Made by a program: the position numbers and the translations under genes. A DNA stretch of 40,757 nt from Clostridia bacterium (GTDB taxonomy: Bacteria; Bacillota; Clostridia; Christensenellales; Aristaeellaceae). Positions 16,028 to 23,933 of this stretch are shown here, piece by piece. The stretch's first letter is position 1, and every line of letters starts with the position of its first letter. Below the pieces are notes generated by a model. The model saw only the letters and a list, made by a program, of their open reading frames with translations. It was not told the DNA's origin and made no database searches. The stretch is from positions 1 through 40,757 of the forward strand of contig JAFXCE010000014.1 of NCBI GenBank assembly GCA_017521565.1. The letters run 5' to 3'.

Positions 16028-16777
16028 GTGTTGATTGTGTCGCTGACGATTGCGGAGATTATTGAACTTCTGAGTGGGTTTTCCACGTTCGGCAAGCCGT
16101 TGGGGGCACAGATGCTGCTTCTCCGCATTGGCGCTGCCGTGCTGATCGGCGCGATGATCGGCATTGAGCGCGAGATGAAAAACCGACCTGCGGGCATGCG
16201 TACGCATGTACTGGTATGCCTTGGCGCTGCGCTGATTGCGCTGATTGAGCAGCAGTCTGCGGCGGGCGTACTGTCCCTTGGCGCGGGTGCGCCGATCAAC
16301 GTGAGCGTCGGCCGCATTACTTCTACGGTTGTGTCCGGCGTGGGCTTCCTCGGCGCGGGTACGATTTTCATGTCCGAGCACAAGATTTCCGGCCTGACGA
16401 CAGCGGGATCGCTGTGGTGTACGGCGTGTATCGGTCTTGCGGTGGGCTCCGGCTTCATCCTCATGGCGCTGATGGCGGGCGTTGTTGTGCTGATCACCCT
16501 CAATCTGATGCAGCGCATCATCCATGTCCACACGCTCAAGAAGCTGGAAGTTCAGTTTGTCCACAGGCAGGAGACGCTCTCCTTCCTGACAGAGTATTTT
16601 GCCAGGCAGAACGTCAAGATTCTGGACGTCAACTTCCATGCGGAAAGCAGGAACGACGGCAACCTGTATACCAATATGTATACGCTGACCATGCCCAGCC
16701 GCATCAGCTATGTGGACATCATCGAGACGTTGTCCGAGCATCCGAATATTCGCCGCGTGCGCACGAGGAACCTCTGA
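16028..16777 (+). CDS. MgtC/SapB family membrane protein
   Basis: A 249-residue protein. The N-terminal half is a MgtC/SapB domain with four or five membrane segments. Its family motifs are LLIGAMIGIEREMKNRPAGM-like near residues 38-60, and RTHVLVCLGAAL followed by GVGFLGAGTIF. The C-terminal ~85 residues form a soluble ACT-like domain. Family members affect magnesium homeostasis, ATP synthase or acid tolerance; the exact role here is unknown. Start choice is ambiguous among GTG 16028, TTG 16031 and GTG 16037. The first is given, but GAGGTG lies well placed for 16037. The 3' end overlaps the convergent MATE gene by 59 nt. Confidence 0.88.
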   Translation: MLIVSLTIAEIIELLSGFSTFGKPLGAQMLLLRIGAAVLIGAMIGIEREMKNRPAGMRTHVLVCLGAALIALIEQQSAAGVLSLGAGAPINVSVGRITSTVVSGVGFLGAGTIFMSEHKISGLTTAGSLWCTACIGLAVGSGFILMALMAGVVVLITLNLMQRIIHVHTLKKLEVQFVHRQETLSFLTEYFARQNVKILDVNFHAESRNDGNLYTNMYTLTMPSRISYVDIIETLSEHPNIRRVRTRNL

Positions 16778-18113
16778 TTGCGCCGCGTGTAAGCAGCATA
16801 CTCAGCGCCAGCGAGATAAAATCGCTGGCGCTTTGACATAGGATCAGGCCGGCGGCGCCGAATACACGCGGCAGAATCAGCACAAGGGGAATCAGGATAT
16901 AGCCCTGCCGGCTGGCGGCAATCAGCGAGGCGCGCACAGGCAGGCCCATGGCTTGGGTGAGCATGTTCATGACGATGACGGCGCCCTGCGCAAAGAAGGC
17001 TGCGCTGTGCGCGCGCAGGACAGAGGCGGCGAAGGCCGCAGCCTCCGGCGGCTGGCCGAGCCGGGCGAGCAGCGGATGCGCAAAGAGGAACACGAAGGCG
17101 CCAACGGCAAGCAGGGAGATCACCACGAAGCGCTGGCAGCTTGCATAGACCTTGCTCACGCGCGCCATGCTGCCCGCACCGAAGGCATAGCCGAACACGG
17201 GCGCAAAGCCCTGCCCAAAGCCGATTGCGGCAGCGGCGATGAGCGACGAAGCGCGCACGGCCAGCCCCATTCCGGAAAGGAAGGAAGGGCCGAAGGAGGC
17301 GCTGGCGCGCATCAAAAGGACAGAGGATACGCTCATCAGCCCCTGACGAACGAGCGTAGGCACACCGGAACGCATGATGTTCACAAATACGATCGGGCGC
17401 AGCGAGCATGAACGCAGCGAGGGACGGACGAGATGCTTTTCCCGCAGGACGGCGAGGAGGAGCACCGTGAACGTGACGGCCTCGCGCGTGAGCATCGCTG
17501 CGCCTGCGCCGTTTACGCCCAGCGAAAGGCGGCGCACCAGCAGAAGCTGAAGCGGGATGCCCGCGGCCGCGCCGAGTGAAAAGGCGAGCATATTGCCCAT
17601 CGCCTTGCCCTGCGCGCGCAGGAGACTGGACAGCACCAGGCTGGTGCAAAGAAGCGGCGCGCTCAGAAGCACATAGCGCGCGTATGCGCCCGCCGGGGCA
17701 GCGAGGTCCGCCTCTGCACCGAGCAGGCGCATCAGCGGATGCAGAAACGCAAGGCCCAATGCACAGAGCAGAACGGAGAGCGCGAGCGCGCAGAAAAATG
17801 CCGTGGAGGCTGCGGCATAGGCGGAAGGCTTGTCGCCCCGGCCGAGGCTGCGGCTGACAAAGCTGCCTGCGCCCATACCCAGCGTGAAGCCAAGCGTCTG
17901 GATGAGGGTCAGCAGCGAAAAGCTGACGGAGACGGCGGCGGAGAGCCGCGCATCCCCCGCGCCGAGCAGCAGCGCATCGAGAAAGGCGCACAGGCCGGAG
18001 GCGACCATGGCGATCATGTTGGGCATGGCGATGCGCAGAATCAGGCTGCCGACAGGCGCATGAAGAAGAGAAGAAGTCTGCATGGCGCTATTATGTGCCA
18101 AAGACGTCTGCAT
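16719..18113 (-). CDS. MATE family multidrug/toxin efflux transporter
   Basis: A 464-residue polytopic protein with about 12 hydrophobic segments in two similar halves, as in Na+- or H+-coupled MATE exporters. The first half opens with PVGSLILRIAMPNMIAM and contains LGFTLGMGAGSFVSRSLGRG. The second half begins near SGVPTLVRQGLM and includes GFGQGFAPVFGYAFGAG. The extreme C-terminus (about 20 residues after LLTRGAI) is read from DNA that also encodes the end of the mgtC-like gene. Two candidate starts, 18113 and 18083, both follow no clear ribosome site. They share a repeated MQTS coding unit, so the true start is uncertain. Confidence 0.87.
   Translation of the reverse strand: MQTSLAHNSAMQTSSLLHAPVGSLILRIAMPNMIAMVASGLCAFLDALLLGAGDARLSAAVSVSFSLLTLIQTLGFTLGMGAGSFVSRSLGRGDKPSAYAAASTAFFCALALSVLLCALGLAFLHPLMRLLGAEADLAAPAGAYARYVLLSAPLLCTSLVLSSLLRAQGKAMGNMLAFSLGAAAGIPLQLLLVRRLSLGVNGAGAAMLTREAVTFTVLLLAVLREKHLVRPSLRSCSLRPIVFVNIMRSGVPTLVRQGLMSVSSVLLMRASASFGPSFLSGMGLAVRASSLIAAAAIGFGQGFAPVFGYAFGAGSMARVSKVYASCQRFVVISLLAVGAFVFLFAHPLLARLGQPPEAAAFAASVLRAHSAAFFAQGAVIVMNMLTQAMGLPVRASLIAASRQGYILIPLVLILPRVFGAAGLILCQSASDFISLALSMLLTRGAIRGSSCARGEYSDARTTSR
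16804..16835 (+). terminator. Terminator-like hairpin for mgtC-like gene, inside MATE coding region
   Basis: AGCGCCAGCGA and TCGCTGGCGCT form a perfect 11-bp stem with a 7-nt loop and a short T-run (CTTTG), 27 nt after the mgtC-like stop. The same bases encode a membrane segment of the MATE protein on the other strand. Confidence 0.55.
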
Positions 18114-18141
18114 GATTCGCGCACACGCAGCATATATAATG

Positions 18142-18173
18142 AAGAAAAGGCTGCCGGAATGAACCGCGCAGCC
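18142..18173 (-). terminator. Terminator of the sigma-like gene
   Basis: On the minus strand a nine-pair stem (GGCTGC / GCAGCC plus CGG / CCG, one bulge) is followed by TTTTCTTC. It lies just after the stop at 18186 and before the MATE gene. Confidence 0.65.
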
Positions 18174-18185
18174 GCATATTTTATC

Positions 18186-18836
18186 TTAACCCTGCCTGAC
18201 ATACCCTATGGCCAGCGCAAAGAGCGCGAGCACCGCAAGCGCGAAAAAGGGGAGCGCGCGGTCAAAGGCATTGCGCGCGTCGTGGATGAAGTTTTCCACG
18301 CTGACGCTGCGCACGGCAAAGCGCTCATAGATCCGGTCGTTCAGGATATACGCTTCGTCTTCGGTCATAGCCATGGAATCAATCGCTTCCTGCCAGCCGG
18401 GAATTTGGGGATCGATGGTCAGCTTTTCAGCTGCATCCGGCCGGATATGAAGGAGCTGGGCAATTTCCTGCAGGGAGAAGCCGAAGTGAGAAAGGGCCAG
18501 CGCGGCGCGGCGCTTAAAGGGCAGGCGCAGAAGCATACAGACGGCGTCGGTGACAGGGAAGGGAAGATTCTGCAGCTCAAGCGTCTTCCTGCTGTGCGGT
18601 TTGCGCAGTTTCTTCAGATAATAATCATCGCACAGGCGCACTGCGCTGCCAAAGAGGAGCATGCGCGCGTCTTTTTCGCCGATTTCGGGGTCTTTGGCGC
18701 CGCCCAGACGCAGGAAGGTCTGAAAAGCGACGTCGCGGGAATCGGCGCGATGGCCCGTCAGCAGGAAGCAGAGCGCGCCGATCTGTGCGCTCCATGCCTC
18801 ATAATACGTTTCAAAATGATGACAAATCTGTGACAT
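18186..18836 (-). CDS. Divergent sigma-70/ECF-like protein with C-terminal membrane helix
   Basis: A 216-residue protein. The N-terminal ~80 residues are helical and resemble a worn sigma region 2. Residues around 105-145 look like a sigma region 4 helix-turn-helix: LPFKRRAALALSHFGF then SLQEIAQLLHIRPDAAEKL. The last ~20 residues are a hydrophobic helix (FFALAVLALFALAIGYV), so the protein is probably tethered with its DNA-binding part in the cytoplasm. Known ECF sigmas lack such an anchor; membrane tethering is more usual for anti-sigma factors. ATG 18836 has GGAGG 11 nt upstream and is preferred to TTG 18854. No anti-sigma gene is adjacent. The target genes are unknown. Confidence 0.6.
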   Translation of the reverse strand: MSQICHHFETYYEAWSAQIGALCFLLTGHRADSRDVAFQTFLRLGGAKDPEIGEKDARMLLFGSAVRLCDDYYLKKLRKPHSRKTLELQNLPFPVTDAVCMLLRLPFKRRAALALSHFGFSLQEIAQLLHIRPDAAEKLTIDPQIPGWQEAIDSMAMTEDEAYILNDRIYERFAVRSVSVENFIHDARNAFDRALPFFALAVLALFALAIGYVRQG

Positions 18837-18921
18837 CCGGCTCGTATCCTCCAAATCGATGCATTAGTCAAGTAAAAGCGTTCATTCTTTGACTAAAAAA
18901 AGAATTTTTAGAAATTCGGAC

Positions 18922-18950
18922 TTGCAAAGTGTTTAACGCTGTGCTATAAT
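18922..18950 (+). promoter_or_regulatory. Sigma-A promoter of the oppA-like gene
   Basis: TTGCAA (18922-18927) and a perfect TATAAT (18945-18950) are 17 bp apart, giving a ~87-nt leader before the ATG at 19044. Confidence 0.85.
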
Positions 18951-18967
18951 GCATTATATCACGAAGG

Positions 18968-19004
18968 AACGGGAGCCGCAAGCTCGCCTTGCCGTCCGTT
19001 TTTT
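18968..19004 (+). promoter_or_regulatory. Terminator-like leader hairpin upstream of oppA (possible attenuator)
   Basis: An imperfect stem (AACGG with CCGTT outside, GCAAG with CTTGC inside) runs straight into TTTTTT at 18999-19004. It lies between the transcription start and the ribosome site. It could terminate or attenuate transcription. No known riboswitch fold is recognised. Confidence 0.4.
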
Positions 19005-19043
19005 CAAACAAGTCGTATCTTATTTTTCAAGGAGGAAAACCCC

Positions 19044-20753
19044 ATGAAAAACCGTTTTGTTGCATGGCTGCTTTGCCTGGTTATGCTTCTGTCCGTCAGC
19101 GTCGTCGCCGCGGCTGAAGTGAACCCGAACGCCGGCCTGGGCTACTACCCGGGCACCAGCACTCCCGGCTCCATCGCCATCGAGTGCTCTACCATGTCCG
19201 TCATGAACACCGTCAAGATGACCTACAGCACTGAGCTGAGCGCTGCCCGCCACATGCAGGACTGCCTCGTGAAGCTCAGCCCGGTTGACAACCAGATCGT
19301 CGGCGCTGCTGCCGAGAGCTGGGAGTCCTCTGCGGACGGCCTGACCTGGACCTTCAAGCTCCGCCCGGGCATGAAGTGGGTCAACAACAACGGCGAAGTC
19401 GTCGGCGACGTGACCGCGCACGACTTCGTGTTCGCCTGGAGCGAGCTGCTCAACCCGGCCAACGCCGCTGAGTACTACGCCTTCGCCGCGGTCTTCAAGA
19501 ACGCGCAGGCTTACTACGACTACGCCTCCGGCGTGGACGGCGCTCCGGAAGTCACCCTCGATCAGGTTGGCTTCAAGGCTGTTGACGATCTGACCCTCGT
19601 GTGCGAGCTCGAGAACGTTCTGCCGTACTTCCTGCAGTACGTGAAGTTCGAGGTCATGAGCCCGATCTACGCGCCGTTCTACAACGAGGTTGGCGCCGAC
19701 AACTACGCCACTTCTCCGGAGACCATGCTCTACTGCGGCCCGTTCTACATGACCGACTGGGTCCTGGAGAACAAGATCACCATGAAGAAGAACCCGGCCT
19801 GGTGGGATGCGGCCAACGTCACTCTCGATCAGATCGAGTGGATCAAGTACACCGATACCAACGCCAAGATGAACGCCTTCCAGGGCGGCGAAGTCGACCT
19901 GATCGACATCACCGGCGAACAGCGCGCGATGCTCGAGGCTGAGGGCTTTGCTCCGTCCAGCTACATCGGCGGCTACTCCTTCTACCTCTACACCAACGTC
20001 GAAGATACCGCCCGCGATATCTCCAACACCAACCTGCGCAAGGCCATCAGCTTCGCTCTTGACCGTGAGCAGCTGATCAACACCGTCTTCAAGAACGACT
20101 CCGAGCCGTCCCCGACCTTCGCTCTGGGCATCTCCGGCGTCAACACCGAGACCTTCTCCGAGGCTGTTATCGCGGCCAACAACGGCGAGCGCCTCTACCC
20201 GGTCAACTCCGACGAAGCCAAGGCCAAGGAGTACTTCGCTAAGGCCCTTGAGGAGCTGGGCAAGACCGCTGACCAGATCGACATCACCTTCATGGTTTCT
20301 GAAGGCACCCAGAACGAACTGTACAATCAGGTTATGCAGGAGCAGCTGCGCAAGGTGCTGGGCATCGAGGCCAAGCTGGAAGTCCTGACCATCACCGAAG
20401 CCCGCGCTCGCCGCAACGCCCACAACTACGACCTGTTCGCCGGCGGCTGGGGCCCGGACTACAACGACCCGATGACCGACCTCGACCTGTGGACCACCAC
20501 CAACGGCAACAACCACACCGGTTACTCCAGCGCGGCGTATGACGAGCTGATCGAGAAGGCGAAGGTTGAGACCGACATGGTCGCCCGTGAGCTGCTGTTC
20601 GTCGAGTGCGAGAAGCTCATCGCGGAAGACATGCCGATCATCCCGATCTACTGGCGTCATGAGGACTATGTTGTTTCCGAGAAGATGGCTGAAGGCTATG
20701 CCCGTCTGCCGTTCCAGGCGCTCAACATGATCTACACCAAGCTGGCCGACTGA
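19044..20753 (+). CDS. oppA: Oligopeptide ABC transporter substrate-binding protein (SBP_bac_5)
   Basis: A 569-residue exported binding protein of the OppA/DppA class. A signal peptide (about 1-24) ends in VVAAAEV, which suits signal peptidase I. There is no lipobox cysteine, unusual for a Gram-positive binding protein. Family signatures include the early WTFKLRPGMKWVNNNGE segment, DFVFAWSELLNP, and the late AGGWGPDYNDPMTDLDLW region that closes over the peptide. Codon use is strongly biased (GAC, AAC, CTG, GGC), pointing to high expression. AAGGAGG lies just before ATG 19044. A terminator follows, and the permease and ATPase genes have a further promoter. Peptide length and sequence preference are unknown. 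Confidence 0.93.
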   Translation: MKNRFVAWLLCLVMLLSVSVVAAAEVNPNAGLGYYPGTSTPGSIAIECSTMSVMNTVKMTYSTELSAARHMQDCLVKLSPVDNQIVGAAAESWESSADGLTWTFKLRPGMKWVNNNGEVVGDVTAHDFVFAWSELLNPANAAEYYAFAAVFKNAQAYYDYASGVDGAPEVTLDQVGFKAVDDLTLVCELENVLPYFLQYVKFEVMSPIYAPFYNEVGADNYATSPETMLYCGPFYMTDWVLENKITMKKNPAWWDAANVTLDQIEWIKYTDTNAKMNAFQGGEVDLIDITGEQRAMLEAEGFAPSSYIGGYSFYLYTNVEDTARDISNTNLRKAISFALDREQLINTVFKNDSEPSPTFALGISGVNTETFSEAVIAANNGERLYPVNSDEAKAKEYFAKALEELGKTADQIDITFMVSEGTQNELYNQVMQEQLRKVLGIEAKLEVLTITEARARRNAHNYDLFAGGWGPDYNDPMTDLDLWTTTNGNNHTGYSSAAYDELIEKAKVETDMVARELLFVECEKLIAEDMPIIPIYWRHEDYVVSEKMAEGYARLPFQALNMIYTKLAD

Positions 20754-20794
20754 TCCTTCGATCTGAAAAGGTTAGAAAGCTTAGATTGAAAATG

Positions 20795-20830
20795 TGCGGC
20801 ATGGGGTTTTCCCCATGCCGCATTTCCTTT
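20795..20830 (+). terminator. Terminator after oppA
   Basis: TGCGGCATGGGG and CCCCATGCCGCA form a perfect 12-bp stem with a TTTT loop, followed by TTTCCTTT. It separates the binding-protein gene from oppBCDF. Confidence 0.88.
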
Positions 20831-20880
20831 ATAGAGCCTCTCCGTGAGATGCCTGCGGCTGCCGCGGGAGAGGGTCTATA
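20830..20880 (+). repeat. Long inverted repeat between oppA and oppB
   Basis: TATAGAGCCTCTCC (20830-20843) pairs with GGAGAGGGTCTATA (20867-20880), 13 of 14 positions. The 23-nt interior contains GCGG-CTG-CCGC. It starts where the oppA terminator ends and has no T-run. It may protect the oppA transcript or bind a regulator. Confidence 0.6.
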
Positions 20881-20956
20881 GGGGAAATGTGTTTGCAGAA
20901 GCGCTGCGCAGGAGATGCATAATTTCTGACCGTATCGATTTTTGCAGGATTAACCA

Positions 20957-20985
20957 TTGACATCCGTCAAAAAATCCGGGATAAT
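20957..20985 (+). promoter_or_regulatory. Internal sigma-A promoter for oppBCDF
   Basis: A consensus TTGACA (20957-20962) and GATAAT (20980-20985) have a 17-bp spacer, about 40 bp before the TTG start of oppB. This allows the membrane components to be transcribed separately from oppA. Confidence 0.75.
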
Positions 20986-21025
20986 GTATAAATCGAAAAT
21001 TATGCAAACAGAAGGAGGAAATGCA

Positions 21026-21961
21026 TTGGCTCGCTATATTATCAAGCGTCTGATCTACGCTATTCTGACGCTGTTCGTGCTCATCACGCTGGTGTTCTTC
21101 ATGATGCGCATGCTGCCGGGCGACCCGTTCCTTGGTGAAAAGGCGATCTCGGCTACGGCTCTGGCCAATATGAACGCCAAGTACGGACTTGACAAGCCGG
21201 TCTTTATCCAGTACCTCATGTACATGGGCAACTGCCTGACGGGTGACCTGGGCATGTCCATCACCTACAATCGTCCGGTTACGGAGATCGTTACGGAATC
21301 CTTTATGGTTTCTGCTGATCTGGGCATTCGCGCGCTGATCTTTGCGACCATCGCGGGTATCCTGCTGGGCGCCATCGCCGCCATCAAGCGCGGCACCATC
21401 GTGGATAGCCTGTCCATGTTTGTGGCGATGATCGGCGTTTCCGTGCCGAGCTTCATTCTGGGCGCTGTGTTCCAGTATTTCCTCGGTCTGCAGCTGCGCA
21501 AGATGCTGGGCATGAACATCTTCCCGATTCAGGGTTGGGGAACCTTCAAGCACACGCTGCTGCCGGCGTTCGCGCTGGGTCTCGGCTCTCTGGCGACGGT
21601 TTCCCGACTGATGCGTACCAGCATGCTGGATGTGCTCAGCTCCGACTATATCAAGACTGCAAGGTCGAAGGGCCTCTCTCAGGGTCAGATTATGTGGCGT
21701 CATGCGCTGCGCAATGCAGTCATGCCGGTCGTCACCATCATGGGCCCGACGGTCGCGTCCGTTCTGACCGGTACGTTCGTCATTGAGAGCATCTTCAACA
21801 TCCCCGGCCTGGGCAAGTATTTTGTCACCAGCATCAAGGACCTTGACTACACCATGATCGGCGGCACGGTCGTCTTCTACGGCGCGCTGCTCATCATCTG
21901 TACGCTGGTGGTTGACCTGCTTTATGGCTTCATCGACCCGCGCGTTAAGCTGGAGGAGTAA
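21026..21961 (+). CDS. oppB: Oligopeptide ABC transporter permease OppB
   Basis: A 311-residue inner-membrane permease with six helices. The start is LARYIIKRLIYAILTLF-like, read from TTG 21026, which has GGAGG 7 nt upstream. The longer open frame to 20957 would begin inside the promoter. The first loop carries the MLPGDPF segment, and the conserved cytoplasmic EAA-type loop is visible as YIKTARSKGLSQGQIMWRHA (about 205-224), the contact point for the ATPases. It pairs with OppC to form the peptide channel. Its length is normal for OppB. Confidence 0.93.
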   Translation: MARYIIKRLIYAILTLFVLITLVFFMMRMLPGDPFLGEKAISATALANMNAKYGLDKPVFIQYLMYMGNCLTGDLGMSITYNRPVTEIVTESFMVSADLGIRALIFATIAGILLGAIAAIKRGTIVDSLSMFVAMIGVSVPSFILGAVFQYFLGLQLRKMLGMNIFPIQGWGTFKHTLLPAFALGLGSLATVSRLMRTSMLDVLSSDYIKTARSKGLSQGQIMWRHALRNAVMPVVTIMGPTVASVLTGTFVIESIFNIPGLGKYFVTSIKDLDYTMIGGTVVFYGALLIICTLVVDLLYGFIDPRVKLEE

Positions 21962-21964
21962 AGT

Positions 21965-22918
21965 ATGGAACATATCGAAAAGTCCCGCTTTGCCCATGTA
22001 GGCGAAAGCGCTCACGATCGCGAGGCCATTGCGCGCCCCAGCCTGACCTTTGCGCAGGACGCCATCCGTCGTCTGGTGAAGAACAGGGTTGCTCTGGTAT
22101 GCGTTTTGCTGATTATTCTTCTGTCCGCGATGTCCGCGTTTGCGCCGCTGTTCTCTCCGTTTGATTATCGTGAGCAGCACTACAGCCATACCAACGCGAA
22201 GATGTTTACGGTCTGTAACGAAGAGGGCACGCCGGGCTTCGGTCATATGCATATCTTCGGCACCGACACGCTGGGCCGCGACCTGTACACCCGTCTGTGG
22301 ATGGGCGGCCGCGTCTCCCTGATTATCGCAGTGACCACCGCCATCATCGACCTGATTCTCGGCTGCATCTACGGCGGTATCTCCGGCTATTTCGGCGGCA
22401 CGCTGGATATCATCATGATGCGTCTGCTGGAGATCATCAACGGCATCCCGTACCTGATCATCGTCATCCTGCTGATGATGGTGCTTGAGCCGGGCATGCT
22501 CACCATCATCATCGCGTATTCCGTCGTCGGCTGGATTCCGATGGCGCGCCTTGTCCGCGGCCAGGTCGTCGCGCTCAAGCAGCAGGAGTATGTCGCTGCG
22601 GCGGAGGCCATGGGCGCCAGTCCGGCCCGCGTGATCGCCAAGCACCTGCTCCCCAACACCCTGTCCGTCGTGATCGTCCGCGTTACGCTGGCGATTCCGA
22701 ACGCCATCTTCTCGGAAGCGTACCTGTCCTACATCGGTTTGGGCATTCCGCTGCCGCGCTGCTCCTGGGGTTCCCTGGCGCAGCTGGGCATTCAGAACTT
22801 CCGTATGTATCCCTGGCAGCTGCTGATTCCGGCTGTCTGCATCAGCCTGACGATGCTGGCGTTCAACATGTTCGGCGACGGTCTGCGCGACGCTTTCGAC
22901 CCGAAGCTGAGGAGGTAA
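21965..22918 (+). CDS. oppC: Oligopeptide ABC transporter permease OppC
   Basis: A 317-residue permease with a long cytoplasmic N-terminus, then six helices and the OppC-type FGTDTLGRDLYTRLWMGGR segment (about residues 98-116). The EAA loop is YVAAAEAMGASPARVIAKHL. It ends with MFGDGLRDAFDPKLRR, a very common terminus in this family. ATG 21965 lies 3 nt after the oppB stop, with GGAGGAG inside the end of oppB, so the two are translationally coupled. Confidence 0.93.
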   Translation: MEHIEKSRFAHVGESAHDREAIARPSLTFAQDAIRRLVKNRVALVCVLLIILLSAMSAFAPLFSPFDYREQHYSHTNAKMFTVCNEEGTPGFGHMHIFGTDTLGRDLYTRLWMGGRVSLIIAVTTAIIDLILGCIYGGISGYFGGTLDIIMMRLLEIINGIPYLIIVILLMMVLEPGMLTIIIAYSVVGWIPMARLVRGQVVALKQQEYVAAAEAMGASPARVIAKHLLPNTLSVVIVRVTLAIPNAIFSEAYLSYIGLGIPLPRCSWGSLAQLGIQNFRMYPWQLLIPAVCISLTMLAFNMFGDGLRDAFDPKLRR

Positions 22919-22925
22919 TTTCGAC

Positions 22926-23933
22926 ATGGCAGAGAGAGTTCTTACAATTGAAGACCTGCGCGTGTCGTTTGACACCTATGCAGGCGAGGTTCAGGCCGTC
23001 CGCGGCGTGACGCTGCACGTGGACGAGGGCGAGGTTCTGGCTGTCGTTGGCGAGTCCGGCTGCGGCAAGTCCGTTACCGCTCAGACCATCATGAAGCTCA
23101 ACCCGATGCCGCCGGCGCGCATTAAGGGCGGCAAGATCGATCTGGCTGGCCACGACATCGTGAAGGCTTCCGACAAGGAAATGCAGAAGATCCGCGGCAA
23201 CGAGGTCGCCATGATCTTCCAGGATCCGATGACCTGCATGAACCCGACCACGCAGGTCGGCAAGCAGATTGTCGAGTCCATCAAGCTCCACAAGAAGCTG
23301 AACCATGCCGAGGCGAAGGCTGAGGCCATCCGCTGTCTGGAGCAGGTGCGCATTCCGAACCCGGAGGAGCGCGCCAAGCAGTATCCGCACGAGTTCTCCG
23401 GCGGCATGCGCCAGCGCGCGATGATCGCCATGGCGCTTTCCTGCAACCCGAAGCTGCTCATCGCCGACGAGCCGACCACCGCGCTGGATGTGACGATTCA
23501 GGCGCAGATCATGGAGCTGCTTGGCGAGCTGAAGGACAAGATTAACACCGCGATCATCCTGATTACGCACGATCTGGGCGTGGTGGCTGGCATCGCCGAT
23601 CGCGTGGCGGTTATGTATGCGGGCAAGGTTGTCGAGACCGGCACCACGGATGAGATCTTCTATGAGCATAAGCATCCGTATACCGAGGCGCTGCTGCGCA
23701 GCCTGCCGTCCACGGATCAGGGCAAGCGCGAGCCGCTCATGTCCATCCCGGGCACCCCGCCGGATCTGCTGGCCCCGCCCAAGGGCTGCGGCTTTGCGGC
23801 GCGCTGCCGTCACTGCATGCAGATCTGCAAGGAGGAGCAGCCGCCTGAGTTTGAGCTGAGCACCGGCCACAAGGCCAGCTGCTGGCTGCTGCATCCCGAC
23901 TGCCCGAGCGCTGAGGAAAGGGGGGCGAAGTGA
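22926..23933 (+). CDS. oppD: Oligopeptide ABC transporter ATPase OppD
   Basis: A 335-residue cytoplasmic ATPase. Walker A is GESGCGKSV, the signature is FSGGMRQRAMIAMAL and Walker B is LLIADEPTTALDV. The C-terminal oligopeptide/dipeptide extension contains a cysteine cluster, GCGFAARCRHCMQICKEEQ, of the type seen in OppD/DppD proteins, some of which bind an iron-sulfur cluster. GAGGAGG lies upstream of ATG 22926, 7 nt after oppC. The stop overlaps the start of oppF. Confidence 0.95.
   Translation: MAERVLTIEDLRVSFDTYAGEVQAVRGVTLHVDEGEVLAVVGESGCGKSVTAQTIMKLNPMPPARIKGGKIDLAGHDIVKASDKEMQKIRGNEVAMIFQDPMTCMNPTTQVGKQIVESIKLHKKLNHAEAKAEAIRCLEQVRIPNPEERAKQYPHEFSGGMRQRAMIAMALSCNPKLLIADEPTTALDVTIQAQIMELLGELKDKINTAIILITHDLGVVAGIADRVAVMYAGKVVETGTTDEIFYEHKHPYTEALLRSLPSTDQGKREPLMSIPGTPPDLLAPPKGCGFAARCRHCMQICKEEQPPEFELSTGHKASCWLLHPDCPSAEERGAK

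Noticed and set aside
19020..20660. A 546-codon minus-strand open frame opposite oppA
   Set aside because: It shadows a highly biased, clearly real gene. Its Val/Gly/Leu-rich translation has no family signature.
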